The notes: generated by a model not told the origin, from the sequence alone. A DNA stretch of 64,000 nucleotides from Gautieria morchelliformis (GCA_015179125.1 WHVA01000251.1:91995-155994); one strand, 5' to 3'; shown: positions 47,449 to 59,530, numbered from the stretch's first letter. Numbers and translations are program-made.

Positions 47449-47537
47449 GACGACGGCAGGATTCGAACCTACGCCCTCGAAGAGGATGTGATGTGACCTT
47501 TCTAATCACACACATTAACCAACTTTGCTACGTCGTC
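47449..47537 (-). tRNA. Class II tRNA, serine-like (AGA), probably degenerate
   Basis: 89 nt on the minus strand. Perfect 7-bp acceptor stem (GACGACG with CGTCGTC). Good T-arm, GTAGG TTCGAAT CCTGC. D-loop with AGTTGGTTAA. A long variable arm closes as CCTC/GAGG, which restricts identity to Ser or Leu in the fungal nucleus. The anticodon arm contains TTAGAAA, consistent with anticodon AGA (Ser), but the stem only pairs if the loop is enlarged by two bases (GTGA...TCAC). The D-stem is weak. It may be a pseudogene or carry an indel. Confidence 0.55.
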
Positions 47538-48389
47538 ATACTAACCTCAGTTTTTAAAAACGTATATAAGTAGTGCTACCTGCAGTATTTATCAAATCAT
47601 AACCCGCATTGACGTGCACCTTCCCAGGTGAAGTTGTTGCTCTTGCTTGCAAACCATATGTGGGGTGTAACTTACAAACGACTTCGTTTCCTCTACATAA
47701 CGTAAACCTTACAGTAACGGCATTACGAGGTCAATTGCTAGAGATTATGCACTGCATTTCTCATGTGTGTCATGCGCGCTTATAGGTGTACAGCTACGTC
47801 TATTCTCAGCTGAAGGGCGTGCCTAATATTGCAACTCAGTTACAGTACTATAGATTGGAACAAATATTCCCTTGGACCAATATTTCTACCGTCTCCCGGC
47901 CCACCGCCCCACCCGCGGAACTTATGGCCAACTACAGTAACACTCGGCGCGCCTCAGCGCTTCAGCGGCGGATCATGATGCATCACTGGCTCTGACAAAG
48001 TTAGGCACACCAATCTGTCGATCAAAGTCCCTGCCTTTGCTCCTAGCTGCGATTGTCGTATACACTTGGACAATTCCTGAGGTGCTATATGCTATATGCA
48101 ACGCTAATACTCAGGTTACCTCTGGGCTTCAGACTGATCAGCTCCGGACGCCGCGGGGCGCACAGTGCCAAGTTTGGAAGGAATCAGCCTATACATAGAA
48201 ATTCACGGTCGGCACCGCAATCGTGCTGTTCCTGGGAGGCGCCGCTGTATTATAGATTGCCAAGGAAGGAAAATGGGCGGTGACTATAACATGCGCAATA
48301 GGCTATAAGTACCCAGCATTTCTCCAGTTCTACATCTAGACTGTACCTCCCTCTCTGCGAGAGATTTTAATTCGTTGACTGACAGCGTC
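47538..48389. other. Intergenic
   Basis: No gene recognised. The right end leads into the first DUF6533-type gene. Confidence 0.45.
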
Positions 48390-50253
48390 ATGTCAAATGT
48401 TCAAGACCCGCAGGAGGGACCTCGGCTACTAGAACTAGCCACCCAAATCTATCGTTTGACTGGAGCACTATGGAGTGAGAGAATCATAATTATTCATGCC
48501 TCAGACTAACTCCAGCCCTTGACATATAGTCATGCCTCTTTGCCTCATCATGTATGACATCTGTAAGTGTATTCAGCCTCCTGTACTCGGTCGGAGATAG
48601 CTTTAATTTCATCTACCTGGTTTGCTTCCCAGTGCTCACGCTAGACTGCGAGGTATGCGATATTGGCCATATTTCTCGTCTTTTGCTCACGGTGGGAAGG
48701 TCAAATACTTCTGGAATGGACGAGGGGGATCTCTATCGCGGTGGTTGTATTTCTTGGTGAAAAGATCTGTCCTTCCATTTACAGTAATCCAAGCTGATAC
48801 TTTTCTCACCGCCTGCAGAACAGATACTGGCCGTAAGTTGTTATTTGTTTATCGAGGGAACAGGAGCCCCTGACTCAAGCGTCGCGCCTCCCCTTCGAAG
48901 GGCAGTGAACCTGGTGTGAGCATCTTATCTGAATCGTCTCTGGCGTTTTTATCTTAAACAACACCGAGAATCTAGCTTTCACAATACAGGTGCGAATGCC
49001 CTCACGCCTGCATCGTATGCATAACACCGAAATATAACCTCATTTGGGACAGTCCTGAGCCTGAGGCACCCAGCACCCAAAGTAAGCATCAATCCTTGTC
49101 TCAAGACTTCTACTCATCAATCCACATGATCGTTATAGCTGTATGTTATTAACCCGAGTTCCCAATGATATCACACTGCCACATTAACACGTTTTCCCTT
49201 TACCAAAGTTGTACGTTTTGGTTTCAGTACACTGCGTACTCAGCAGGCGCAGAGCATGCGATTGTCGGAGGTAACTCTTTCACGTCTGTGATGTATATAG
49301 GTCACACTGATTTCATCGACGAACTTAGGTATTCTTATCTTGCGCCTCTATGCTCTCTTCGATTGCAACAGGAGATTGCTTACAGTCCTACTTACGCTGT
49401 GAGCTAGCAGCGGCCGAGTCAAGAATAACTAATTCTTAACGGTCTCCCAAGATACGCATTGTCAATGGCAAGTGAAACCGTCCTCATTGGATTGGTCACA
49501 CATCGATTCCAATGTATGTGTTAATTTTCGAGAAACCCCTAGTCTTCCACTCATCCCCGTCAAGCCCAGGAGGCGCTGCGAGGTATATTCGGCGGGTGTG
49601 CCCCTACCAACATTCCGCTCTGGTGCTGGTGGTACTGGATACCATCTATGATATTCGAATCCACACTGTTGTGCTTGGCTTTATACAAGACTGTCGTGGA
49701 AGCTCGTAAATCCATGATTCGTGCATCTAATCTCATGGCAGTGCTTCTCCGCGATTCGGTGCTTTATTTTGGAGGTGTCACATTTTTTACAATGGTCCGT
49801 CAAGTCATGTGTTTGACTTCTAACAGTACAAACTGCCCATGGTTCTCATTTAATAGGCCAACTTTCTCGCCTGGTACATCGCACCGGTAACCACTGAACT
49901 GCTTCTGCCTTATTTCATAACCTCACAAGCGACTATTTGTCTTACATCCAGCTTCCGTTGTACGGGTTGTTCGTCGGGTATGTACTCAATATCCAAAGAC
50001 CACACTCTCGATGCTCAACAGTGTCCCCAGCTGCCACATAGGTTTCCAGTCCATCTTGGGATGCCGGATGCTGGTATATATGTGCTGTCGTATGACCAAC
50101 AGACTCTATCTCACGGTCGTTCTACAGCTGAATATTCGAGAAGCAGCAGCAGAAACCTCTGCAAGCGAGGCGAAAATGCTTGAGACCATGCGGTTCCACA
50201 ACGTCAAGCTCTCCGTTGACTCACCCCGTAGCTCGACAAGCTCTTTCGTCTGA
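48390..50253 (+). CDS. Seven-helix membrane protein, DUF6533 type (first of two)
   Basis: Agaricomycete-expanded family with an N-terminal DUF6533 segment and seven hydrophobic helices; function unknown, possibly receptor-like. Start MSNVQDPQEGPRLLELATQI at 48390, first intron at GTGAGAG. Exon pieces I can recognise: MYDI then LLTLDCE (near 48640), VKYFWNGRGGSLSRWLYFL (about 48700-48757), NRYWP, then YTAYSAGAEHAIVGG (near 49225-49270), ILILRLYALFDCNRR (near 49330), FESTLLCLALYKTVVEARKS (near 49655), LLRDSVLYFGGVTFF, and the C-terminal LGCRMLV and LYLTVVLQLNIREAAAETSA to SSTSSFV at 50253. At least eight short introns are implied; several joins are unproven. Confidence 0.65.
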
Positions 50254-51505
50254 CGTGGTGTTATTCTCCTGTACCCTCATGTGATGTTGTTCATATCATC
50301 TTGTAACTGGCATAAGTGTCACCTCATACTTTTCTGTACTTTACCTGTATACGTGTTCAGGGATCTTTGGCTTTCCCAACCACTCTTTTGATATTCTTCA
50401 TTTTGTTTCGGGATGGGGTGTCGAGTCGCAATGTTCATGATAAGGACTCAACACTCTTTAAATCAAATCTGCACGTACGCCAAGATGACGAATTGTCTTG
50501 ATCCGTCCTCAAAGGTTGAGTGCAAGTTCTGCATTAAATTGTGGGTGCATAGGCGAGGAATTGTGAATTAAGTACGCTTTGGTGTAATCGATGTAGTTGC
50601 ATGTGACGGTCCGGTTCTACGTGTCTCCCCGAAGTTTCACACGCGATCTGGAACCTGTCACACTGAAATATCAGCAACAGGTGGAATTGGAACTCAGGAT
50701 TCGGAAATCCTGAGTTCAATTGTTGCTGAGAGCGCTAAGGCGTTTATAATTACCGTCGTCCCCGCAGGCCCGCCTCAGCTTGAATGTCGAATGGGAGAGC
50801 TCGTAAATGATCCACATGAAGACGTCGTCTTTTGCTAGGATCCTCCCCCATGACAAATGAGAAGGGAATGTCCTCTACTCTCGAGTGGTGACCGCACTGA
50901 TCTTGAGCAGGGGTGGATATGCACTTGCCACTCTTACATAACGCAACTAAGTTTGCTGGCGATGTCTAGGCCAGTTGCGGGAAGTACAAGGGCACCATCG
51001 ATCATCAGTGTCTCCCTGGAAGAAAGGGGAGGTGCAGTACCATCAGTGAATTACTAAATCTAGACGACGCAAGCCACGAATTTATAAATCTACCTTATGT
51101 AACGCGCAGCTTACATGTTTGTCCAGGCATCAAGACATGGGATCTTGAGAGGAATGAATTTACTTCCAACGCCTGGATATCATCTGTTGATTCTGTGATG
51201 CCAAAAGGCCTCGCCGCCGCCGTAACGGGAAGCCACTCCTTGGCAGGGAGGACATAGTTTGACCGGTTGAAAAGCGCAGGATCGTTTGCCGAAACGTTCA
51301 TCATCGTGAATATTCACAGTTTTATATGTATGCGGGGATTCGCCATCCATATGTGCCGTCGTTCTCATCCTCAGATGATGTTACACAGGCGGCAGTGTAT
51401 GTTCGGCTTGTCACGTGATCAGTGTAAACAACCGTAAACACTCACGCGTCGCGCCTAAGTTCAACTTAATGTTGGATTTGTTCCATCTGTAATCTGTTCT
51501 GTAAT
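50254..51505. other. Intergenic with one long hairpin
   Basis: No gene recognised. A 57-nt hairpin lies at 50672-50728. A CACGTG occurs near 51413, about 90 bp before the kinase start. Confidence 0.45.
50672..50728. repeat. Hairpin-forming inverted repeat
   Basis: Inner stem GAACTCAGGATT with AATCCTGAGTTC, perfect 12 bp, loop CGGA. Outer stem AATTG/CAATT and CAGCAAC/GTTGCTG, separated on the left by a bulge of about 6 nt. The total paired length is about 24 bp. Confidence 0.75.
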
Positions 51506-54064
51506 ATGCCGCTGTCGTGGACGCATCGGGTGTCGCTCCTCTGTGACGCCCTCGGTACCAATATCATTACGGATGATGAGGAGCGTCAAGGTCAAGCACT
51601 GGATCAGCATCTAACTTCTCGAACAAAAGAGCGCCGAGGTATGTGCAAAACTGCGTCCATGTCCTACTTACACCCAATAATGCTTTCCTGAAATGGTAGC
51701 AAATTTGGATAGCCTTCGCTTTACAGATGAAGATTTGAACTTGATCGGCACGTTAGCCGTGGGGCAGTTCGGAGTGGTAGCTAGTCTGCTCCATATCCTT
51801 GCATAAGGCACTTATCTTAGATCCGAGGTGGACGTTGTGAGGTGCCGCTTAGACTCAAAAGTATACGTCCGGAAGACGATAGAGAAACACATAGCTATGA
51901 GAGCTCGAGGGGTGCGTCTCGTTCCTCCCTCCCATGACCCGTAATAGCTTTCACCGTGCGGCATCAGCAATGCTCTCCTCAGTTGGAGCGTGACATCCTC
52001 GTCAAGGCGCTCACAACCAACTCCTTCTGGGCCCCGCATCTGCTCTGTGCATTCCAGACTGAGACTGCGCTGAAGTTCGTCATGGAATATGCAGACGGTG
52101 GAAACCTGTGGGATGTTATCGAGTCTTCTCCGGACGGAAAGATTTCCGAACAGGACTTGAAATGGTGGACACCGCAGATTGTCAGTGCCATCGATTGGTG
52201 CCACTCGCAAGGTTTTGTGCATCGGTACGTGGCTCATCTCGGCATACAAATGGAGGGATAGAAAAAGGATTGGCTTGCTTTCCAGAGATATCAAGCCGCA
52301 CAATTTTGTGTTAACTCCAACATCACACCTGCTTCTGGTGGATTTTGGCTCAGCTGCTCCGCTTTCCCCTCCATCGCAGTCTGGAGTACAGCTGGTTCCA
52401 AAGGAACATTGCCTCGTCCCTTGTGGTACATGTGACTATATATCTCCTGAAGTTCTTCGGTGTCACGAAGAGGCTCTGGTAGCTCTGGAATTGGACGACC
52501 ACCGGAGCCCTTTGAACGAGACTACAGATGACGACGGGGGAGCTTATGGCCGCGAAACTGACTGGTGGAGTTTCGGCGCTATGGTTTATGAAATGGCGTT
52601 TGGTGTGGCTCCATTTTTCGCCCACGATATAGGACATACCTACATCAAAATAGTCGAGCATCGAGTAAGTTTGAGAAAAAAATTTCAGACTTCTGTCTCC
52701 GACGCTTTTATTATTTAGTCAAGCCTCCAACTGGGTCCTTCGACAAATTTATCAACGGCTCTCATTTCGTTGCTTCAAGGGTGAGTCATAAGCTTCAGGT
52801 ATTCATTTGCCGGCTAACAGGTTCTAGAGTGCTTTGTGACAAGGAGCACCGGCTTGGCAGGCATTCCGTTTCCGAGATAAAAGACCACGTGTTTTTCCAG
52901 GGGGTAGACTGGATAGGGCTACATCAGCGTAAGCCTACATCTACCGCGAGCCTTGTTCTCGGTCTCATTTCTGATTATACAGAGGACGCTCCTAATGATA
53001 TACGCCTCCCGCAGTTTACTTACTCAGCTGTGGCCTCCAACAAGCTAGAGGATCGTATATCTCTGCCAGAGGAAGGAGAGGAAGGGGAAGAGGCTGACAT
53101 GGATCACTTCAGCCGCCCTTTTGCCTTTTCTGCTCTATTCCAGTCTTCCCGATTATCCCCAGGGTCATCCATTTTGCGAGGATCGCCCGCATGCAACCGC
53201 ACGGTATCGGCTTGTAACCTTGCATTAAATTCGTTTATAGGGTTTTCATGGGGCCCTCGGATCAGTGCCTTCAGCCCACAGCCCCCTATTCACGATACCA
53301 CTTCCCCCGCACGTGCGCCGCTGCACCGTGAACCTGTGAACTTAACACCTCGTCCCGCCTTTCCAGTAGGAATTACGGGTTCCTTGCCACATCCACAGAC
53401 GGATACAAAAGCGCAAGCTTTTCGTACACCCGTTCGCACGAATTCAGTGCCATTAATGCATCATGATGGGCACACTGTTTCAATGTCCCAATCCGGAACT
53501 GGTCGCCGCATGCAAGGGAAGAGACCCATGTCGGATCGTGAAGCGATGCAACAACTCGTCGAGTGTGTTGGGATGAGCGCGCGTAAGAAAGTTTTCGAGA
53601 GCGGACAGAAGCCAACTCATATTCGGACGGCATCTGGGCGTTTGGGTTCCAAGAAAGATGTCAGGCCGTTTGTGCCCATTCCCAAACCTTTGGTTATTGG
53701 TACCCGGATAAACATGTCGACGACCACGTCCGAGAGCGAGTCACAACCGCCAAGTCCTACTCCTCGGCCTGGAAGTGCGTTGTCTCGCAGGAGCGGATGG
53801 GGGGGGAGGTCAACCCCATCCCTTCTGGTAGGACGGTCTACTCCTACCTTGACTTTTACTGCAACGGGAACAGGAACAGGCGCGGGGGCTACTGGAAGTG
53901 GAAGCTTAACGAGCGGCTTTGCCGCTGTCAAGTTGACGCACACTGCCACTTCGTTTGATGAGAAGCTCCAAAACGCAGAACGAAGACATGATAGGCTCCT
54001 AGATAAGATTGCTAGTTTACAGAACGATATTTGTCTGGCAGCTACGCATTTGAAATGCATCTGA
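51506..54064 (+). CDS. Ser/Thr protein kinase, AGC/DMPK-like
   Basis: Kinase catalytic domain split by short introns, followed by a long disordered tail. N-terminus MPLSWTHRVSLLCDALGTNI. Glycine-rich loop LIGTLAVGQFGVV (near 51740), then VRCRLDSKVYVRKTIEK (ATP-binding Lys, near 51870). Next are QLERDILVKAL (helix C Glu) and VMEYADGGNLWDVI. The catalytic loop VHRDIKPHNFVL is assembled across the intron near 52226-52284. DFG is present as LLLVDFGSAAPL, and the APE region as CGTCDYISPEVL. GRETDWWSFGAMVYEMAFG follows, then HRLGRHSVSEIKDHVFFQGV, a hydrophobic C-terminal motif region typical of AGC kinases. The tail from about 53000 is Ser/Pro/Thr-rich and ends with a short coiled coil (EKLQNAERRHDRLLDKIASL). 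One early intron near 51908-51970 could not be phased with certainty. All catalytic residues are present. Confidence 0.8.
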
Positions 54065-55531
54065 TTTATTGTAACAATATTCGACAGCAATCAGTCTTTC
54101 AAGCAGCTGAAAGTTATCACAATTAGTGCACGGACGGTACGAAATTTAAACAGGTCATTGGGTCCGCAGGCCTCTGAAACTAGTCTCGCCATATATCGGC
54201 ACGCTGCACCCATGATTTCCTCCACCATAGAGCTCCACCTAAGTGATCAACTTCATGGCAGCTGCTGTGCGGTTATCGTCGTCTAGACTCTTTAATTGCC
54301 CAAGTGAGAACGAAACCTAGCTTCTCTAAGTCAAAACCACCTGGTCGTGGCTATCCCAGCCGTAACAGATCGGGAATCTCAATACCCTAGCGAAGTTGAC
54401 TACTGTATTCAGAGGCCACGTTAGTCCCACATTGGCACCCTTATATTGTGACGAAACCTCTCTTCGTTCAGAATATCAGTATCCGGTCGATAAGTGTTTA
54501 TGAAATTCGATGGGAATGTGTTGTGTATCTGGATAATGTCGTTGATGTTTGACTCTGGATCCAACCACAGGCAGGTTAGCTTCCAAGCTGGCGGAGCTGA
54601 CACGTCGGACAGCTACAATTTTTCCAATGTGAATTATCGAATGACTGCAAAACATGCCAGATGTCCAATACCGTTTATTCTCGCTAGGTCATTCTAATAA
54701 TATCGTACTAAACAAGACTGCAAACACGTCGCAGATCACCTCAGTAACTTCCTGGGCTTTCCTGGGCCGCAGGCACAGCTCTACATTGTTGCCACAGCCG
54801 ACATACCGAATGGACGATATCGCGGTTACGATGTCGTTGTGCCCCATGTCGAAATTCGATGGCCTCTTCATACGCCCTTCCCACGTGGTACAGGACATGC
54901 GGCCAAAATGAGAAATATCTCCTGTCGCTTTATCCAGCAACATTGATACGAGCTGGTATGTCTGCAGAGATCATCCAACGTCGCTATAGAATTACAGACA
55001 CATGCAAACTCTGGGCATTGAGCTGGACAGCCTAGATCCCTCATATCATCTCGCTTCCTCGTGCTCTCATCTTCATAAGTAACACACTGGAGATGCGACA
55101 TCTTAATACACATCAGTGAGCTGTGTTGCAGTTGGTTTTCATGTGGTGTTACGCTGGCACTGCACTGTGAGTCGTCCATGAGTGCATGTGCCTACATGAC
55201 AAGTTTATATGGATCTTGGGACCATTCCAGGCAAATCGGATGTAATGACCAATTCCTGGCAAGAAGCCAAGCGTCAATTACTCCGAGTAGCCCGAGCGGA
55301 TAACTATATCTGATGCTTCGACGTTGCATTAATTCTTTTACAGATGACGTTCTTCTATCATCTTGCCAATTGTGCCATGCTTCGGCACTGATATAGGATG
55401 CTATGAATATCTGTTGACCTGGCAGCACCGACTGGAATCTTATATAGACCTTCGCGAGCTACTACTTCAACCCCACATCGCTGCGCAAAGCTTAGCCCCT
55501 CGTCTACATTCCAGTTTTTCTTTCTTATATC
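54065..55531. other. Intergenic, no gene seen
   Basis: Short frames only; no motif or repeat recognised. Its right end is the promoter side of the second DUF6533-type gene. Confidence 0.45.
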
Positions 55532-57299
55532 ATGTCTCAGGCGGACCCCTCGGCTGAAATCCAGGCGCTATTAGACTTGTATGTGCTTGCTACTACATTG
55601 AGTGAGATGCAGAAGAACTTACATGAACTAGGACTGCATTCAACTCGGTCACCTTCGCAGCGCTTGGTATGTGTACATGTCCCTTGTCTAATTCCATGAA
55701 TTCTATAGCTTGTTACACAGCACTGCTCATCTACGACACTCTTCTCACACTGTCATCTGAGATCAGGCACATTTGGTGCAAGACCGTCAACATCGGCACC
55801 ATTCTCTATTTACTTGCTCGTTACCTGCTCCTGTGTTTGTTTCTTATAAATGCATATCTCAAGTTATCTAACATACCCCTTGAGGTATATTACATTTATG
55901 GTTCTCATGGGTAACACCCAACTGATTTGAATGCATATCTAGTATGACTTTCATTCTTTATTAAAAAGCAACCTAGAATATGTTTGAAGGAAATGCAACA
56001 ATATAAGTCATCTACGTGATGCTATAACAATCCCTTCTCTGATTGGTGTACAGGGTGAGTGATTATACCTGTATATTTCTCAGGCAGAATGATTAACACA
56101 TTTTATTATCTAGGCCTTCTGCTAGCTCGCACATATGCTATTTCCCTTCAGAATCAAAGAGTTTTGGGTGTTCTTGGGCTGCTTATTCTTAATGCTACTA
56201 TCATTCAAGTGGTATGTCTCTGTGCAGACTTTGTATAAATAGCATAAATTCATTTCACTGGATATAGTACCTGTCTGTTTTGGAAAACTGCAATCTCACT
56301 AATTCACAAACTAATACAATGACTTTGTCAGTACTGACTAGGACTTTCTGCTTAAATTTATACTAAAAAATTCATCAGGTGTAAGATCTAGGGGTCTGTA
56401 TTTGCCCAATTTGTCTCTGAATACCTTTGACAGTGACTACCATCAGGAATGTTACTTTCATCCTTTTTGACACTGGAGTTGCAATAGTAACCGTTTTGAC
56501 CTCAATTCAATCCCTGAGGCTTTGGTGGAAAGATGGGATTTGGGATAAGAGATCTCTCATTAGTCTAGTGATTTACCAAGGTGACCATACAACATATTGC
56601 TTATACATGTGGACATATCACTAATCTACAGGTAAGGCTTTGTCAGATATGGGTATGGAATAATATTCCTATGATATTTCATATATCTGATTCATATCCA
56701 GATTTGTGCTTACAATTACTTTGACTTGTACTATCACAGCAAAGGTATACTTACTCATAAACCTGTTGAGCTTCAGAGTTTACTTGGTGTTCTCTCACAA
56801 TTCAGGTGTTAAGGGTGGGTAAATGTATCGATCATGATAATAAAATGGCCAATGTCAGCTCCTTCATGGTATGAAGTCAAGCCTTGCTGGCTTCTTAAAC
56901 AATCTCCAAAACAGGTATCTTCTCAGCAATTTAAGAAGGAAGATATGATTGTACTAACAGTGCACATATAGCTTGTCAATAATTATTGTCTGCCGATTCC
57001 ACCTAACTCTCAAAGAGAGACACAGTCAATGTAATAACCCCTTGTTACCCTCTTTTTCATTCACCAGCTTCCAAGCAGCTAGACGAAGTGTCCACAATGC
57101 CATAGTGGCTGAATTTGGGAACCCTCACTTGAGCCAAGATTTTAGTGCCAAGACCTTAGAGCACAATGAGGCTGATCAGGAAAGCCAGCAGTCATCTGGT
57201 GAAGCTGGGTCAGCTGGAATAGAGTTGGATGAATTTCCTTGGGCAACTGGATATCTTGGTGATGTAGAAATGGCTGGGTTGATTGTCTCTAGTGAGTAA
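55532..57299 (+). CDS. Seven-helix membrane protein, DUF6533 type (second of two)
   Basis: Same family and orientation as the gene at 48390, but clearly diverged. Start MSQADPSAEIQALLDLYVLA. DUF6533 text: YTALLIYDTLLTLSSEIRHI and WCKTVNIGTILYLLARYLLL (near 55715-55835). Later exons: LLLARTYAISLQNQRVLGVL (near 56113), NVTFILFDTGVAIVTVL and IQSLRLWWKDGIWDKRS (near 56450-56580), SIIIVCRFHLTLKERHSQ (about 56975-57030) and, after an intron, SFQAARRSVHNAIVAEFGNP. The soluble tail ends ELDEFPWATGYL...IVSSE at 57299. Introns are 45-60 nt; some short exons between 55915 and 56950 remain unplaced. Function unknown. Confidence 0.68.
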
Positions 57300-57451
57300 T
57301 TAGCATCTCCTTCAGGCAGTGGTTAATGGTTTGGTAGGATCTGGAGGAATGGCAGAGGCTTAATGACCGCATCCAAGCCAATGCATCATAGCCACGATTC
57401 CAATACAAACACCCTAGCAGAGCAACATGCAGCAACTTACATCAACCTACC

Positions 57452-57514
57452 TGTCAAGATTGGTTTTTAGGCATTAATATTGTGTATTAGTGAACACAGC
57501 AAATACCCGAATAA
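57452..57514 (+). repeat. Dispersed LTR-like repeat end, copy B (cut by Gypsy element)
   Basis: 63 bp matching 20022-20084 with four differences, each with T or A here where copy A has C or G. It stops abruptly at CCCGAATAA, where the second Gypsy element's LTR begins; copy A continues without a break. Confidence 0.75.
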
Positions 57515-58205
57515 TGTTACGTATCGAGATTTCCACTAAGTCGGAACTGGAAAGGACAGCGGCTTCAACTTATAGGTTGCGCCCCCAATGAACTATCGTC
57601 CTAGGTATTTCGGAAATGAGCCGGAAGTCGGAAAGTACTGGACCAGAGGTTTGGTCGGAACTTGAGTCGGAACTGAGGCGGAGGGCGGAAGACGGAAGGC
57701 TGAGAGAGAGACTGAGATCTTGCTAGACTCGCTGTGCTAAGAACAGGAGATGGAGCGAAGGAAATCAAGTATCGAAGGTGATTATCTGATTGCAGAATAA
57801 CAGACATACATGAGGGGTTTTTATACAAAGCGCAGAGCAACAAGTAATGGTGTTGTACTAAGCAAATTCCGGAGGAAGCGGAAGTCGAGTACAATGTGTG
57901 GGAACTAACCTATTGGGAACAATGGGACTACAAGGGGGTTCAGGGTAAGGTAGAACAATGGCAAAGAACAAGGGGTCGGGGAAACATATCTGACGACGAA
58001 CTACAAGGGTGACCGGATATATGGTTTTGATGGATGGCGAGGTGGGTCCGGTGGGTCCGAGTAATAGAGTCGAAAGAACAAGGGAAATGTACAAGGGGCG
58101 GAATGTCGGAAATGTCGGAGGGGCGGAACGTTGGGCGGAACTATTGGAGGGGCGGAAGGAGTGGCGGAACTGAGGGTCGGAAGTCGGAAATGAACGGTCG
58201 TAACA
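57515..58205 (-). repeat. 3' LTR of the second Gypsy element
   Basis: 691 bp, with terminal inverted repeat TGTTACG...CGTAACA. The purine tract just inside (minus-strand AGAAGGGAGA at 58208-58217) identifies it as the 3' LTR of a minus-strand element. Very rich in CGGAA words. Confidence 0.85.
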
Positions 58206-58328
58206 GTATCTCCCTTCTAAAGTCGAGCCCCGCGAGACCACAAGTCGGAATCACGTGACCTGTGAACAAACGCGTCGGAGTTTTGAAATATAGGCGGGAA
58301 ACAAGACGCGTCTTCTGTTTACTCCGTC

Positions 58329-59530
58329 ATGAGCTCTTCAGTCGATTTCTCTAAAATGTCCAGTGCCGAGATGAAGCAGCACTTTGCTGATATTCTTGCG
58401 CAGAAGGAACTGGCCGAGAAGCGCGAGGCCGAGGAAGCCGCGCGGAAAGAGAGGGAGCGGCTGGAGGAGGAGCGCAAGGAACTGGAGCGTCGGGAGCAGG
58501 AACGGAAGGAGAAGGAGGAGCGTGACCGTAAGCGTCGCGAGGAGGAGTTGCGCGCCCGTGAAGAACAACGGAAACGGGATGCGGCCGAAAAGGCTGCGGA
58601 AGAAAAGGCCGTGGCGGAAAAGGCAGGGAGTTCCGGGTGAGTCGGAAATGTCGTGGGGAGGTTCCGGAGCTCACAGAGAACTGCCAGAGAGTTGCCGATT
58701 CCGAGGGGGAGTCGGAAGCGGAAAGTACGCCGACTCCAGAGGGCAAGGGGAAGCAAAAAGAAAGTGCTCCCATGCCGAACGTAGTTGAGGAGCGGAAACG
58801 GAGGGCGGACGAGTTCCAGCAGGCTCGGAAGGAGAAACTGGCTCGGATACTGGAGTTGCGAGAGCTGGGGCCGGAAAATCCTGCGACCCGGAAAAGGAAG
58901 ACCAGGGACGGTGAGGAGGAGAAGGCTCCTTGCGATACGTGTGAGGTCAAGGGCCTGGAGTGCGTGTGGTCGGAAAATCCGCGGGAGACGGCCTGCGAAC
59001 GGTGCCGGGACAAGAAGTGCCGTTGCGTGGTGGATGGGTGTGCCGCGAGGGTGGAGCGGAAACGGCGCAGGGTTGAGACCGAGGGGCCTGAAACCCCCAA
59101 GTCAAACCAGGACCAAGCGGGAAGAAGGCGGAAGGGTTTCCGGTGACCGGAACATCGGAGACAGCTGTGCTAACCGCTTCAGCATGGCGTCTCCGCTGCT
59201 GACATCGCTGAGTCGCTGAGGGGGATCCGGAAAAACCAACGCGGGATCCGGAACCTGCTTGCGGGTATGGCGACGGTTCAGGAACAGCAGCTGCTGTCAT
59301 TCCAGAACCAGATGACCGTCATGTCGGCGGTCTTGGAGCAGTTCAAGCGCGAGTACCGGTGGCGGAACGAGATGGTCCGGGAAAGGATGGAACCGCGGGT
59401 GCAGGAGGAGAACGGGGCGGAAACGAGGGAACGGGTAGACACGGAGTTGGTGATCGCCGAGGTAGGAGGGTCGGAGAAAGATCCGGAAGCGGAAAGGGAG
59501 GTCGAGGCGGAGACCATGAGGGAGGAGTAG
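58329..59530 (+). CDS. Opposite-strand gene in Gypsy element: Zn2Cys6-like protein
   Basis: Not a retroviral-type protein. It lies between the integrase stop (59671) and the 3' LTR, on the strand opposite to gag-pol. Part 1 (58329-58638) starts MSSSVDFSKMSSAEMKQHFA and becomes a highly charged Glu/Arg/Lys coiled coil. Part 2 is in another frame, reachable by an intron (about 58639-58691, GTGAGT...CCAGAG) or an indel. It reads ADSEGESEAES, then EERKRRADEFQQARKEKLAR. Next is a cysteine cluster, CX2CX6CX10CX2CX6C, near 58930-59030, matching the fungal Zn(II)2Cys6 signature. A basic stretch follows. Part 3 (about 59165-59530), again in a new frame, reads GVSAADIAESLRGIRKNQRG and LEQFKREYRWRNEMVRERME and ends in an acidic tail at 59530. 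The layout suggests a small nuclear DNA- or chromatin-binding protein. Function unknown. Confidence 0.65.

Noticed and set aside
51095..51368. Minus-strand frames upstream of the kinase as a small gene
   Set aside because: Two overlapping short frames without motifs; could be kinase promoter region.
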